37,997 nt of DNA from NCBI GenBank assembly GCA_021730945.1, contig JAKFYH010000018.1, positions 1-37,997 on the forward strand, written 5' to 3'. This DNA is from Acidobacteriota bacterium (lineage in GTDB: Bacteria > Acidobacteriota > Vicinamibacteria > Vicinamibacterales > UBA2999). The notes under the pieces were generated by a model. The model did no database searches. It was not told the origin of the DNA and saw nothing but the letters and a program-made list of their open reading frames with translations. Position 1 is the first letter of the stretch. Every line of letters starts with the position of its first letter. Position numbers and translations under genes: made by a program. Below, one piece after another: positions 1 through 8,623 of the stretch.

Positions 1-25
1 CCCCCGAGCCCCCGAGCCCCTGAAT

Positions 26-364
26 ATGACAAAGGCGGAGCTGGTCGAAGAAGTCTCGCGCGTCTCGGACCTCACGAAGAAGCACTCGGAGGTCATCGTT
101 GACACCGTGTTCGAGAGCATCATTGATGCGCTCAAGCGCGGCGAGAAGATCGAGCTGCGCGGATTTGGCAGTTTCCGCCTTCGCAAGCGCGAGCCCCGCA
201 AGGGCCGCAACCCCAAGACCGGCGATAAGGTGGACGTACCGCCCAAGCGCGTCCCCTATTTCAAGCCGGGCAAGGAATTGAAAGACCTGATCAACCGGGA
301 TACAGGGGAGCCGGTCGACGGCACCCCTGCCCCGCCCACCGACGACCTCTCCGGGCCCCTGTAG
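26..364 (+). CDS. HU/IHF-family DNA-binding protein
   Basis: Small histone-like protein (112 aa) that binds and bends DNA as a dimer in the nucleoid. The N-terminus MTKAELVEEVS and the helical region to about residue 40 match the HU/IHF fold. The beta-arm region carries the family hallmark GFGSFRLRKREPRKGRNPKTG (about residues 46-66) followed by P-KRVPYFKPGKELKDLI. After about residue 90 there is a short proline-rich tail (TPAPPTDD) that exceeds the usual ~90-95 aa HU length. Beta-arm wording (RNPKTG) fits both HU and IHF-alpha, so I do not choose between them. The upstream region is only 25 bases and holds a short CCCCCGAG repeat, so the promoter lies outside the window. A hairpin starts right after the stop. 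Confidence 0.93.
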   Translation: MTKAELVEEVSRVSDLTKKHSEVIVDTVFESIIDALKRGEKIELRGFGSFRLRKREPRKGRNPKTGDKVDVPPKRVPYFKPGKELKDLINRDTGEPVDGTPAPPTDDLSGPL

Positions 365-385
365 GGCACCCCTTCATGGGGTGCC
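365..385 (+). terminator. hairpin directly after the HU stop codon
   Basis: GGCACCCC (365-372) and GGGGTGCC (378-385) form a perfect 8-bp stem with a 5-nt loop immediately after the TAG at 362-364. No U-tract follows, so it may be a weak terminator, an mRNA 3' stabiliser or an attenuator before the HIT gene 16 bases downstream. Confidence 0.5.
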
Positions 386-401
386 TCAATGGAGCGCATG
401 A

Positions 402-890
402 ATGGAGCGCATCTGGTCTCCCTGGCGGCACGCTTACGTGACTCGCGGTAAAGAACCCGACGCCTGCGTGTTTTGCGCCGCCACTTCGTCCGACGAGGGC
501 CGCGACCTGATCGTGCACGAGGGTACGCTGGCCTACGTCATTTTGAATCTCTATCCCTACAACGCCGGTCACCTGATGGTGGTGCCGCGCCGTCATGTGG
601 CGACCCTGGCGCTGCTGGAGCGCGACGAGCTGACCGAGATGGCGGTGCTCACGCAGTTGTGCGAGCGCGTGCTGACCGAGGCGTTCAACCCGCAGGGCAT
701 CAACATCGGCATGAACCTGGGCCGGCCGGCCGGCGCCGGCATTATCGATCACCTCCATACCCACCTGGTGCCGCGCTGGAACGGCGATACCAACTTCATG
801 ACTGTGGTTGGGGAAGTGCGGGTGTTACCAGAAGAGCTGCCGCGCACGGCGGAGCGCCTGCGGCCGCTGTTTCAGCGACTCCGACGCTAG
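402..890 (+). CDS. HIT-family nucleotide hydrolase/phosphorylase (Ap4A phosphorylase-like)
   Basis: Histidine-triad protein of 162 aa. The order of motifs fits the bacterial Ap4A phosphorylase-like HIT branch: ERIWSPWRHAYV at the start, a CVFC pair (residues 22-25) that often binds zinc, LNLYPYNAGHLMVVPRRH in the centre, then GMNLG-PAGAGI and the catalytic triad HLHTHLVPRW near residue 125. It is expected to cleave dinucleoside polyphosphates or nucleotide phosphoramidates; the exact substrate cannot be read from sequence. The ATG at 402 keeps the family N-terminus. An 11-base direct repeat (ATGGAGCGCAT at 389-399 and 402-412) duplicates the start region, but the first copy is in another frame. 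Confidence 0.92.
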   Translation: MERIWSPWRHAYVTRGKEPDACVFCAATSSDEGRDLIVHEGTLAYVILNLYPYNAGHLMVVPRRHVATLALLERDELTEMAVLTQLCERVLTEAFNPQGINIGMNLGRPAGAGIIDHLHTHLVPRWNGDTNFMTVVGEVRVLPEELPRTAERLRPLFQRLRR

Positions 891-970
891 CCACCGCGAT
901 CCCAACCGCCCGAATTCAGGACCTCTTGCGTCGGCTGAGCGGTCTATCATCTGGACTAATACCCCTCTTC

Positions 971-979
971 TGGTAGAGT
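971..979 (+). promoter_or_regulatory. possible extended -10 promoter in the 891-1064 gap
   Basis: The 174-base gap is less GC-rich than its flanks. TGGTAGAGT (971-979) is an extended -10-like box, with TGGACT (952-957) 16 nt upstream as a poor -35. This is weak evidence; nothing else in the gap stands out. Confidence 0.22.
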
Positions 980-1064
980 TATACAACTTCAGACGGCTGG
1001 CTGATGAGCTGTGGATCTCCACGCTTCTGTCAGACCTAGCGGTCACTAACGCCGGGTAATCCTG

Positions 1065-1715
1065 ATGACTTTCGATCTGACCCCCGACCAGCAAGCTCTC
1101 GTTGACCGTGTCCGTGCCGCCGTGGCCGCTGGGCCGACATTGAAATCACTCCAGGCGCTGCTGCAGCGCGAGGCCGTGCCGGCGACCCTGGTCGTCGAAG
1201 AGGTGTCGGTTGCCGACGCCAGCCTGGGTGCCCAGTTAGGTTTCTCGGCCCTGGCCGGCGGAACGCCGGCGTCGCTGCTGGCGCTGCCCGGTCTCCTCGG
1301 TAGCGAGGCCGCGTTGGCCGCGGTTGGTCACGAGCATCCGGTGCGCGCCCGTCTGGTGGCGGCGGCGGTGGCGCTCGGGGTCGGCCGGGCGGCGATCGCG
1401 CATTCGATTGCCGCGATGAAGGCGGCCGGGGTTCGTCCTGGTCCTGAGGAGCGCGCACCCCACTGGGTCATCGCCGACGGCGCGACCGAAGTCGAAGCGG
1501 CGCGCATGCTGACCTATCGCGCGGCCCAGGCGCTCGACAATCTCGAGGCGGTGGCTGGCGACCTGGCGGCGCGGGCGAAGGAGTTTGCGGCCAACGCCGC
1601 CGAACATGCCGTCGCGGCGGCCATTCGCATTGAAGGTCCCGGCGGCTACGTGCGTGACGGCCTGCTCGAGCGCCTCACCCGAGACGCCCGCACCCTGACC
1701 GTCATCCTGGCTTAG
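1065..1715 (+). CDS. miniature acyl-CoA dehydrogenase-like protein lacking the FAD-binding middle domain
   Basis: 216 aa against the usual 380-390 of acyl-CoA dehydrogenases. The first residues (FDLTPDQQALVDRVRAAVA) look like the ACAD N-terminal helical domain. The C-terminal half has the ACAD helical-domain signature: IADGATEVEAARMLTYRAAQAL (about 136-157) and IEGPGGYVRDGLLERLTRDARTL (about 187-209), compare IHGGYGYMREYPVERLYRDARIL in true enzymes. The central beta domain with the flavin-binding CLSEAGSGSD and WITNG-type motifs is absent, and the protein ends just before the position of the catalytic glutamate found in short-chain enzymes. It is therefore unlikely to be an active dehydrogenase. 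It converges with a complete ACAD gene; the two stop codons overlap. It could be a non-catalytic partner or a decayed paralogue under weak constraint. Confidence 0.75.
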   Translation: MTFDLTPDQQALVDRVRAAVAAGPTLKSLQALLQREAVPATLVVEEVSVADASLGAQLGFSALAGGTPASLLALPGLLGSEAALAAVGHEHPVRARLVAAAVALGVGRAAIAHSIAAMKAAGVRPGPEERAPHWVIADGATEVEAARMLTYRAAQALDNLEAVAGDLAARAKEFAANAAEHAVAAAIRIEGPGGYVRDGLLERLTRDARTLTVILA

Positions 1716-2875
1716 CCGAGGATATTCTTCGCGATCGTCATCAACTGCATGTTGGTGGTGCCTTCGTAGATCTGCCCGATCTTGGCGTCGCGATAGAGCT
1801 TCTCGACCGGGTATTCCTTCACGAACCCGTTGCCGCCGAACAGGTTGATCGCCATCGAGGCGACCCGTTCGGCGACCTCCGACGAATACACCTTGCACAT
1901 GGCCGCCTCGGTGAGAAACGGCAGGCCCGCGTCGCGCAGCCGCGCCGAGTTGTAGACCAGCAGGCGGGTCGCTTCCACATCGGTCGCCATTCGCGCGAGC
2001 TGAAACTGCACGCCCTGGAAGTCGGCAATCGACTTGCCGAACTGCTTGCGCTCCTTGATGTACTTCACCGTGTGGTCGAGCGCGCCCTGGGCGAGGCCGA
2101 GCATCTGGGCGCCAATGCCGATCCGGCCCTCGTTGAGTGTCTCGATCGCGACCTTGTAGCCCTTGCCGACCTCGCCAAGGATCTGCGATCTCGGCACCAC
2201 GCAATTGTCGAACATCAGCTCGCAGGTGCTGCTGGCGCGAATGCCGAGCTTGTCCTCTTTCTTGCCGACCGTGAATCCCGGCGTGCCGCGATCGACGATG
2301 AACGCGGTGATGCCGCGGTAGCCGGCCTCGGGATTGATGGTCGCGAACACGATGAACATGTCAGCTTCGTTGCCGTTGGTGATCCACAACTTGCGGCCGG
2401 TCAGGGCGAAGCCGTCGCCCTGCTCGACGGCGCGGGTGGTCAGGGCAAACGCATCGCTCCCCGAACCGGCTTCCGACAGGCAATAGGCGCCGATGGTGCT
2501 GGTCGCCAGCTTGGTGAGGTAGGTCTGCTTGATGGCGTCGGTGCCCCAGCGCATCACGGCGTTGATGACCAGCGTGTTCTGCACGTCGACCAGCACGCCC
2601 ACCGACGGGTCGACCCGCGACAGGCTCTCGACGGCCAGCACGGAATGGAAGAACGTGCCGCCGGCGCCGCCGTAGCTTTCCGGGACCTCGACGCTCAGCA
2701 TGCCCATGGCGAACAGCTTCTCGATCAGCGCCGGCGACATCTTGGCGTGTTCGTCCATCTCGCGGGCGAGCGGGCGCACTTCCTTGTCAGCGAACTCGTA
2801 GACGCTGTCGCGGAAGAGGGCCTCATCCTCGGCCAGCCTGGTCAACGCGGGGGCGGTGGTCACTGCTTGATTCAT
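1712..2875 (-). CDS. acyl-CoA dehydrogenase (short-chain/butyryl type)
   Basis: Full-length FAD enzyme (387 aa) that forms the alpha-beta double bond of acyl-CoA thioesters and passes electrons to electron-transfer flavoprotein. All three domains are present: N-terminal helices, the flavin/substrate loop AYCLSEAGSGSDAFAL, LWITNGNEADMF, then RIGIGAQMLGLAQGALD and the C-terminal FGGNGFVKEYPVEKLYRDAKIGQIYEGTTNMQ, whose Glu in IYEGT is the catalytic base in short-chain enzymes. Chain-length preference is inferred from overall likeness to the butyryl-CoA group and is not certain. The ATG at 2875 gives a normal N-terminus. The nearby B12 mutase genes make a role in branched or short acyl-CoA catabolism plausible. 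Its TAA (1712-1714) overlaps the TAG of the facing gene. Confidence 0.93.
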   Translation of the reverse strand: MNQAVTTAPALTRLAEDEALFRDSVYEFADKEVRPLAREMDEHAKMSPALIEKLFAMGMLSVEVPESYGGAGGTFFHSVLAVESLSRVDPSVGVLVDVQNTLVINAVMRWGTDAIKQTYLTKLATSTIGAYCLSEAGSGSDAFALTTRAVEQGDGFALTGRKLWITNGNEADMFIVFATINPEAGYRGITAFIVDRGTPGFTVGKKEDKLGIRASSTCELMFDNCVVPRSQILGEVGKGYKVAIETLNEGRIGIGAQMLGLAQGALDHTVKYIKERKQFGKSIADFQGVQFQLARMATDVEATRLLVYNSARLRDAGLPFLTEAAMCKVYSSEVAERVASMAINLFGGNGFVKEYPVEKLYRDAKIGQIYEGTTNMQLMTIAKNILG

Positions 2876-2901
2876 GAAAACCTCGGGGTCCGTGGGCCAC
2901 A

Positions 2902-2925
2902 GAGGATGCCGGGGACAGAATCCTC
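2902..2925. repeat. small hairpin in a repeat-rich leader
   Basis: GAGGAT (2902-2907) and ATCCTC (2920-2925) are inverted copies around a 12-nt loop. The surrounding 2886-2960 stretch is built of related words (GGTCCGTGGGCC, CGGTGTCCGCTGAGTCCGC, CTGTGG) between the divergent acyl-CoA dehydrogenase and VWFA genes. Function unknown. Confidence 0.4.
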
Positions 2926-2978
2926 GGTGTCCGCTGAGTCCGCTGTGGCTGACGCGGGTGTTTCTGCGGAAAACTCAA

Positions 2979-2987
2979 TGTTATCAT
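2979..2987 (+). promoter_or_regulatory. extended -10 promoter of the VWFA-related gene
   Basis: TGTTATCAT matches an extended -10 element (TGn then TATCAT at 2982-2987). The ATG begins 7 bases after the box, so transcription would start at or next to the A of ATG and give a leaderless mRNA. There is no ribosome binding site. No good -35 is seen. Confidence 0.5.
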
Positions 2988-2994
2988 CGACCCC

Positions 2995-5058
2995 ATGAGC
3001 AGGCGCATCATGGCCTCCCGCGCGGTTCTGCTGCTGACGGTGACGCTGGTGGCCGCCGGGGCGGGGTGGCGGGCTTCGGCCTCGGGTCAGTCGCCGCAAA
3101 CGCCGCCCGCCGGCCAATCGCCGGCGCCGCAAGAACCCGGGCAGCCGGTGTTTCGCGCCGGCACCAGCTTCGTGCGGGTCGACGTGATTGTCACCGACCG
3201 GCAGGGCAACCCGGTCAACGACCTCAAGCTCGAGGATTTCGAGATCGCCGAGGATGGCAAGGCGCAGAAGCCGGAGACCATGCGCCTGGTCAAGATCGAT
3301 GCGGTCACCGCGCCGGCCTACACCGAGCGAGCCATTCGCACCCGCAATGACGAGGAGACCGCGGCGGCCGACGAAAGCGCGCGCATCTTCGTGTTCTTTC
3401 TCGACGACTACCACGTCCGCAAGGAAAGCAGCATGTCGGTCCGCCGGCCGATCATCGAGTTCATCACCAACCAGCTGGCCCCCAACGACCTGATTGGCGT
3501 GATGTACCCGCTGACGCCGATCGATGCCGTGACGCTGACGCGCAATCACCAGAGCGTGATCAATACGATCGAGAAGTTCGAGGGCCGCAAGTACAACTAC
3601 GACCCGATCAACGACCTCGAGCGCGCCTATGTCTACAAGCTGACCCCGGACATCATCGAGATGCTGCGCCGCCAGGTGTCGCTGACCGCGATTCGCGGCA
3701 TCTCGACCAAGCTGGGCTCGTTGCGCGAAGGGCGCAAGTCGCTGGTCCTGATCAGCGAAGGGTATGCCGCCATGCTGCCGCCGCAGATGCGCAGCGACCA
3801 GCCCGGAGGCTTCAACGATCCGGGCCGCGCCACCCGCGATCCGTTTGCCGGCGACAACAGCCTGCTGGAAGACCGGGCGCAGTTTTCGGCGGCCACCGAC
3901 CTGCTGCAGGAACTGCAGGACGTCTTCGCGGCCGCCAACCGCAACAACACCGCGATCTACACGGTCGACCCGCGCGGGCTCGCGACCGGCGAGTTCGACA
4001 TCACCTCGAACATCTCCATGACGACCAGCCAGTCGTACCTGAATGCGAGCGTCGATAGCCTGCGCTCGATCGCCGAGAACACCGATGGCCGCGCGATCGT
4101 CAGCCGCAACGACCTGGCCGCCGGCATGAAGCAGATCGTCCGCGACGCGAGCGCCTATTACCTGGTCGGCTACACCTCGAATCCGGCGCCCACCGACGGC
4201 AAGTTCCATGCAATCCGGGTGCGGGTGAAACGGCCGGGCGTCGAGGTGCGGGCGAGGAAAGGGTATTGGGCCTACACCGAGGCCGACCTGAAGCGGGCGT
4301 TGGCGGGTCCCAGGGAAGGGCCGCCGCCGGCCGTCACCAAGGCGCTGGCGGCGATTGCGCCGATGACCAACCGCCGCTACGTGCGAACCTGGATTGGCAC
4401 CGACCGCGGCGCCGCCGGGCAGGCCAGGGTCACGTTTCTCTGGGAGCCCCTGCCGCCGACCCCCGGCATCAAGCGCGATGAGGCGCGGCGGGTGACGTTG
4501 CTCGCCACCACCCCGGCCGGAGACATCGTCTATCGCGGCCGGCTGCCGGCCACCCTGGCCGCACCCGGCAGCGGGGCGTCGATCAGCTTCGAGGCCAAGC
4601 CGGGGCAACTCGACCTGCGCATCACGGTGGAGGGGGACGGCACCGGGACGCTCGATAACGAGAATCGGGAGTTGATGGTTCCGGATTTCTCGGCCCCGGA
4701 GGTGTGGTTCAGTACGCCCAGGGTGTGGTTCGCGCGCAGTGCGCGTGAGTTCACGGCACTTTCGGCCGACAGCACCGCAACGCCGGTGGCGACGCGCGAG
4801 TTTCGGCGCACCGACCGCCTCCTGATCCGGGTGGCCGCGTTCGCACCGGGCACCGCCCAGGCCGTGGTCACGGCGCAACTGCTGAATCAGCAGGGCACCA
4901 AGATGGGCGACGTGACCGCCGCCTCCGCCGGCAACGAACACAGCATCGACCTGCCGCTGGCCAGCTACGCGGCAGGGCAGTATCTGCTGGAACTAACGGC
5001 CACCGCCGAAGGCCACCCGCCCGTCACCGAACTGGTGGCCTTCCGGATTGCCAGCTGA
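2995..5058 (+). CDS. secreted VWFA-related domain protein (Acidobacteria type)
   Basis: 687 aa with an N-terminal signal peptide (basic MSRRIMASR, hydrophobic AVLLLTVTLVAAGAG, then small residues). Residues ~45-110 hold the typical entry FRAGTSFVRVDVIVTDRQGNPVNDLKLEDFEIAEDGK seen before the von Willebrand A-like domain of the acidobacterial 'VWFA-related' family. The A-like domain follows (IFVFFLDDYHV near 125, LVLISEG near 250, AIYTVDPRGL near 325) and ends at YYLVGYTSNPAPTDGKFHAIRVRVKRPGVEVRARKGYW. About 270 further residues are beta-rich and of unknown role. Members are common in Acidobacteriota in many copies, exported, with no settled function. The gene abuts the facing glutamate dehydrogenase: the two stop codons are separated by one base. 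Confidence 0.9.
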   Translation: MSRRIMASRAVLLLTVTLVAAGAGWRASASGQSPQTPPAGQSPAPQEPGQPVFRAGTSFVRVDVIVTDRQGNPVNDLKLEDFEIAEDGKAQKPETMRLVKIDAVTAPAYTERAIRTRNDEETAAADESARIFVFFLDDYHVRKESSMSVRRPIIEFITNQLAPNDLIGVMYPLTPIDAVTLTRNHQSVINTIEKFEGRKYNYDPINDLERAYVYKLTPDIIEMLRRQVSLTAIRGISTKLGSLREGRKSLVLISEGYAAMLPPQMRSDQPGGFNDPGRATRDPFAGDNSLLEDRAQFSAATDLLQELQDVFAAANRNNTAIYTVDPRGLATGEFDITSNISMTTSQSYLNASVDSLRSIAENTDGRAIVSRNDLAAGMKQIVRDASAYYLVGYTSNPAPTDGKFHAIRVRVKRPGVEVRARKGYWAYTEADLKRALAGPREGPPPAVTKALAAIAPMTNRRYVRTWIGTDRGAAGQARVTFLWEPLPPTPGIKRDEARRVTLLATTPAGDIVYRGRLPATLAAPGSGASISFEAKPGQLDLRITVEGDGTGTLDNENRELMVPDFSAPEVWFSTPRVWFARSAREFTALSADSTATPVATREFRRTDRLLIRVAAFAPGTAQAVVTAQLLNQQGTKMGDVTAASAGNEHSIDLPLASYAAGQYLLELTATAEGHPPVTELVAFRIAS

Positions 5059-5059
5059 T

Positions 5060-6310
<1,251 letters not shown>

Positions 6311-6381
6311 CAAAATCCTCGAAGCTATGAGACCCGCCGACCTGCCCACACGTGGCCAATCGATGTCAGTCCAAACGTGCC

Positions 6382-6411
6382 AAGGTAGCTTTGAACCCGC
6401 CCAAATGTCAA
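6382..6411 (-). promoter_or_regulatory. sigma-70-type promoter of gdhA
   Basis: On the minus strand TTGACA (6411-6406) is followed after 18 bases by TACCTT (6387-6382). It predicts a leader of about 65 bases holding two similar words, TTGGCACGTTTGG and TTGGCCACGTGTGG. Confidence 0.55.
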
Positions 6412-6495
6412 TTCGCTATCCGTAGCATGACTATTTCGTATGGGTCAGGGACACTGAATTACACCCGCCCGGGGGCCGAAACCATCGCTCGATCT

Positions 6496-6501
6496 TATAA
6501 T
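6496..6501 (+). promoter_or_regulatory. -10 box of the mutase operon
   Basis: Perfect TATAAT ending 10 bases before the ATG at 6512, with no convincing -35 and no ribosome binding site. It predicts a leader of only a few bases. Confidence 0.5.
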
Positions 6502-6511
6502 TAACAGCGAC

Positions 6512-8176
6512 ATGAAGACCGTGGCCGACTCGGCGCTCACCGGAAAACAACGCTGGGAACGTGACGTTCTGGAGCCCGCCCTCCGCAAATCGCCTGAACG
6601 CGAGGGGCCCTTCACCACCATTTCAGGGCGCGCCATCGATCGGCTTTACACCGCCGACGACGTGGCCGGTCTGCGCGATGCCGGCAACCCGGGCGAGTTT
6701 CCGTACGTCCGCGGCATTCATCCCACCGGCTATCGCGGCAAGCTCTGGACGATGCGGCAGTTCGCCGGATTTGGCACCCCGGAAGAGACCAACCAGCGCT
6801 ACCTGGACTTGATCGCCGCCGGTGGCACCGGGCTGAGCGTGGCGTTCGACCTGCCGACGCTCATGGGCCGCGATCCCGACCACGAACTGTGCCTCGGCGA
6901 AGTCGGCAAGTGCGGTGTCAGCGTGATGTCGCTGGCCGACATGGAACGGCTGTTTGCGGGTATCTCGCTCGCGGACATCACGACCTCGATGACCATCAAC
7001 TCGCCGGCACCGATGATCTTTGCCATGTATCTCGTGGTGGCCGAGCAGCAGGGCGCCGACTGGAAGACGATTTCGGGCACGATCCAGAACGACATCCTCA
7101 AGGAATTCATCGCCCAGAAGGAATACATCTTCCCGCCGCGCGCCTCGATGCGGCTGATCACCGACATCTTCGCGTTCTGCGCCGAGGAGGTGCCCAAGTG
7201 GAACACCATCTCAGTGAGCGGCTATCACATTCGCGAGGCGGGTTCGACCGCGCTGCAGGAACTGGCGTTTACCCTGCGCGACGGGCTGGAGTACGTGCAG
7301 TACGGCGTTGACGCCGGCCTCGATGTCGACGATTTCGTGCCGCGCATGTCGTTCTTCTTCAATTCGCACAGCGACTTCTTCGAGGAGATCGCCAAGTATC
7401 GCGCCGCCCGCCAGTTGTGGGCCGAGGCCATGAAGCACCGCTTCGGCGCCAAGAATCCCCGTTCCTGGCAGTTGCGCTTCCACACCCAGACGGCCGGCGT
7501 GTCGTTGACCGCGCAGCAGCCCTACAACAACGTTGTCCGCACGGCGCTGCAGGCGCTGGCCGCGGTGCTGGGCGGCACCAACTCGCTGCACACCAACTCG
7601 CTCGACGAAGCGCTGGCGCTGCCGACCCGGGAGACCGCCACCATCGCGCTGCGGACGCAGCAGATCATCGCCCATGAAAGCGGCGTCACTCACGCGGTCG
7701 ATCCGCTGGGTGGCTCCTACTTCATCGAGCGGCTCACCCAGGACATGATCGACGGCACCCTGAAGTACTGGGCGACCATCGACGGCATGGGCGGCATGGT
7801 CGAGGCGATCGAGCGCGGCTATCCGCAGAAGGAGATTGCCGAGGCGTCCTACCAGTTCCAGCAGGCGGTGGAACGCAAGGAGAAGGTGATCGTCGGCGTC
7901 AATGAATTCGTCCAGGCCGATGAGAAGCCGATTGAAATCCTCTACATCGACGACACCGCCTCGTCGGTGCAACTCCAGCGCCTGGCCGAGCTGAAGCAGT
8001 CGCGCGATAACGACCGCGTGCGCCGCACGCTCGAGGCGTTGAAGGCCGTGGCCTCGGGTGACGGCAACACCATGGTGCCGCTGCTCGAGTGCGTGCGGGC
8101 CTATGCCACCGTGGGCGAAATGTGTGATGCGCTCCGCGAGGTGTGGGGCGAGTACGAAGAAGTGCCGGTGATATGA
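6512..8176 (+). CDS. B12-dependent acyl-CoA mutase large subunit, isobutyryl-CoA mutase-like
   Basis: 554 aa catalytic TIM-barrel subunit of a coenzyme-B12 acyl-CoA mutase; the B12 domain is a separate downstream gene. The sequence aligns with methylmalonyl-CoA mutase (MCM) at a constant offset of 5. Gln197 of MCM is Gln192 and His244 is His239 (SGYHIREAG). Tyr89 is replaced by Phe84 ([10 protein letters not shown]), and Arg207, which holds the free carboxylate of methylmalonyl-CoA, is replaced by Gln202 ([13 protein letters not shown]). Phe plus Gln is the pattern known from isobutyryl-CoA mutases. 2-Hydroxyisobutyryl-CoA mutase has Ile at the first site and Asp where this protein has Ala111. 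Automatic annotation will probably say MCM. Expected reaction: isobutyryl-CoA to n-butyryl-CoA. The small subunit starts inside its stop codon (ATGA). Confidence 0.85.
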   Translation: MKTVADSALTGKQRWERDVLEPALRKSPEREGPFTTISGRAIDRLYTADDVAGLRDAGNPGEFPYVRGIHPTGYRGKLWTMRQFAGFGTPEETNQRYLDLIAAGGTGLSVAFDLPTLMGRDPDHELCLGEVGKCGVSVMSLADMERLFAGISLADITTSMTINSPAPMIFAMYLVVAEQQGADWKTISGTIQNDILKEFIAQKEYIFPPRASMRLITDIFAFCAEEVPKWNTISVSGYHIREAGSTALQELAFTLRDGLEYVQYGVDAGLDVDDFVPRMSFFFNSHSDFFEEIAKYRAARQLWAEAMKHRFGAKNPRSWQLRFHTQTAGVSLTAQQPYNNVVRTALQALAAVLGGTNSLHTNSLDEALALPTRETATIALRTQQIIAHESGVTHAVDPLGGSYFIERLTQDMIDGTLKYWATIDGMGGMVEAIERGYPQKEIAEASYQFQQAVERKEKVIVGVNEFVQADEKPIEILYIDDTASSVQLQRLAELKQSRDNDRVRRTLEALKAVASGDGNTMVPLLECVRAYATVGEMCDALREVWGEYEEVPVI

Positions 8177-8574
8177 GTCAAAAAATTCGCGTCGTCATTG
8201 CCAAACCCGGATTGGACGGCCACGATCGGGGCGCCAAGGTGATCGCGCGCGCGCTGCGTGATGCCGGCATGGAAGTCATTTACACCGGCCTGCGGCAGAC
8301 ACCGGAGATGATTGTCTCGGCCGCGCTCCAGGAAGACGCCGACGTGATCGGCCTGTCCATCCTGTCGGGCGCCCACATGCACATCTGTCCGCGAGTCATG
8401 GAACTGCTCAAGGAGAAGGGACTGGACGATGTGCAGGTGGTGATCGGCGGCATTATTCCCGACGTCGATCTGCCGAAACTGAACGGCATGGGCATTCGCG
8501 GCATCTTTATCCCGGGCACCCCCATGCAGCACATCATCGACTACATCACCGCCAACGCCCGGGCGCGGGTCTGA
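8173..8574 (+). CDS. B12-binding small subunit of the acyl-CoA mutase
   Basis: 133 aa cobalamin-binding protein with the base-off/His-on motif DGHDRG (Asp15, His17, Gly20), then SILSGAH and VVIGGIIP that line the nucleotide tail pocket. It is the free-standing equivalent of the C-terminal domain of methylmalonyl-CoA mutase and of the small subunit of Streptomyces-type isobutyryl-CoA mutase. The ATG at 8173 overlaps the TGA of the large subunit, which points to coupled translation and a fixed subunit ratio. A GTG at 8143 would add ten residues read from the large-subunit gene and is not needed. No chaperone GTPase (MeaB type) gene lies next to it. Confidence 0.93.
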   Translation: MSQKIRVVIAKPGLDGHDRGAKVIARALRDAGMEVIYTGLRQTPEMIVSAALQEDADVIGLSILSGAHMHICPRVMELLKEKGLDDVQVVIGGIIPDVDLPKLNGMGIRGIFIPGTPMQHIIDYITANARARV

Positions 8575-8588
8575 CCCTGTTGACCGGC

Positions 8589-8594
8589 TATAAT
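8589..8594 (+). promoter_or_regulatory. -10 box of the response-regulator-like gene
   Basis: Perfect TATAAT 29 bases before the ATG at 8624. The -35 position is not convincing. Confidence 0.35.
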
Positions 8595-8623
8595 TTGGCC
8601 GATACAGGGACATAGCCGGATTC

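Noticed and set aside
2872-4941. 689-aa open frame on the minus strand opposite the VWFA-related gene
   Set aside because: High-GC shadow frame: Arg/Gly/Ala/His-rich with no recognisable domain, while the plus strand carries a signal peptide and family motifs.
7211-7972. 253-aa minus-strand frame inside the mutase gene
   Set aside because: Shadow frame; the plus strand is a conserved enzyme along its full length.
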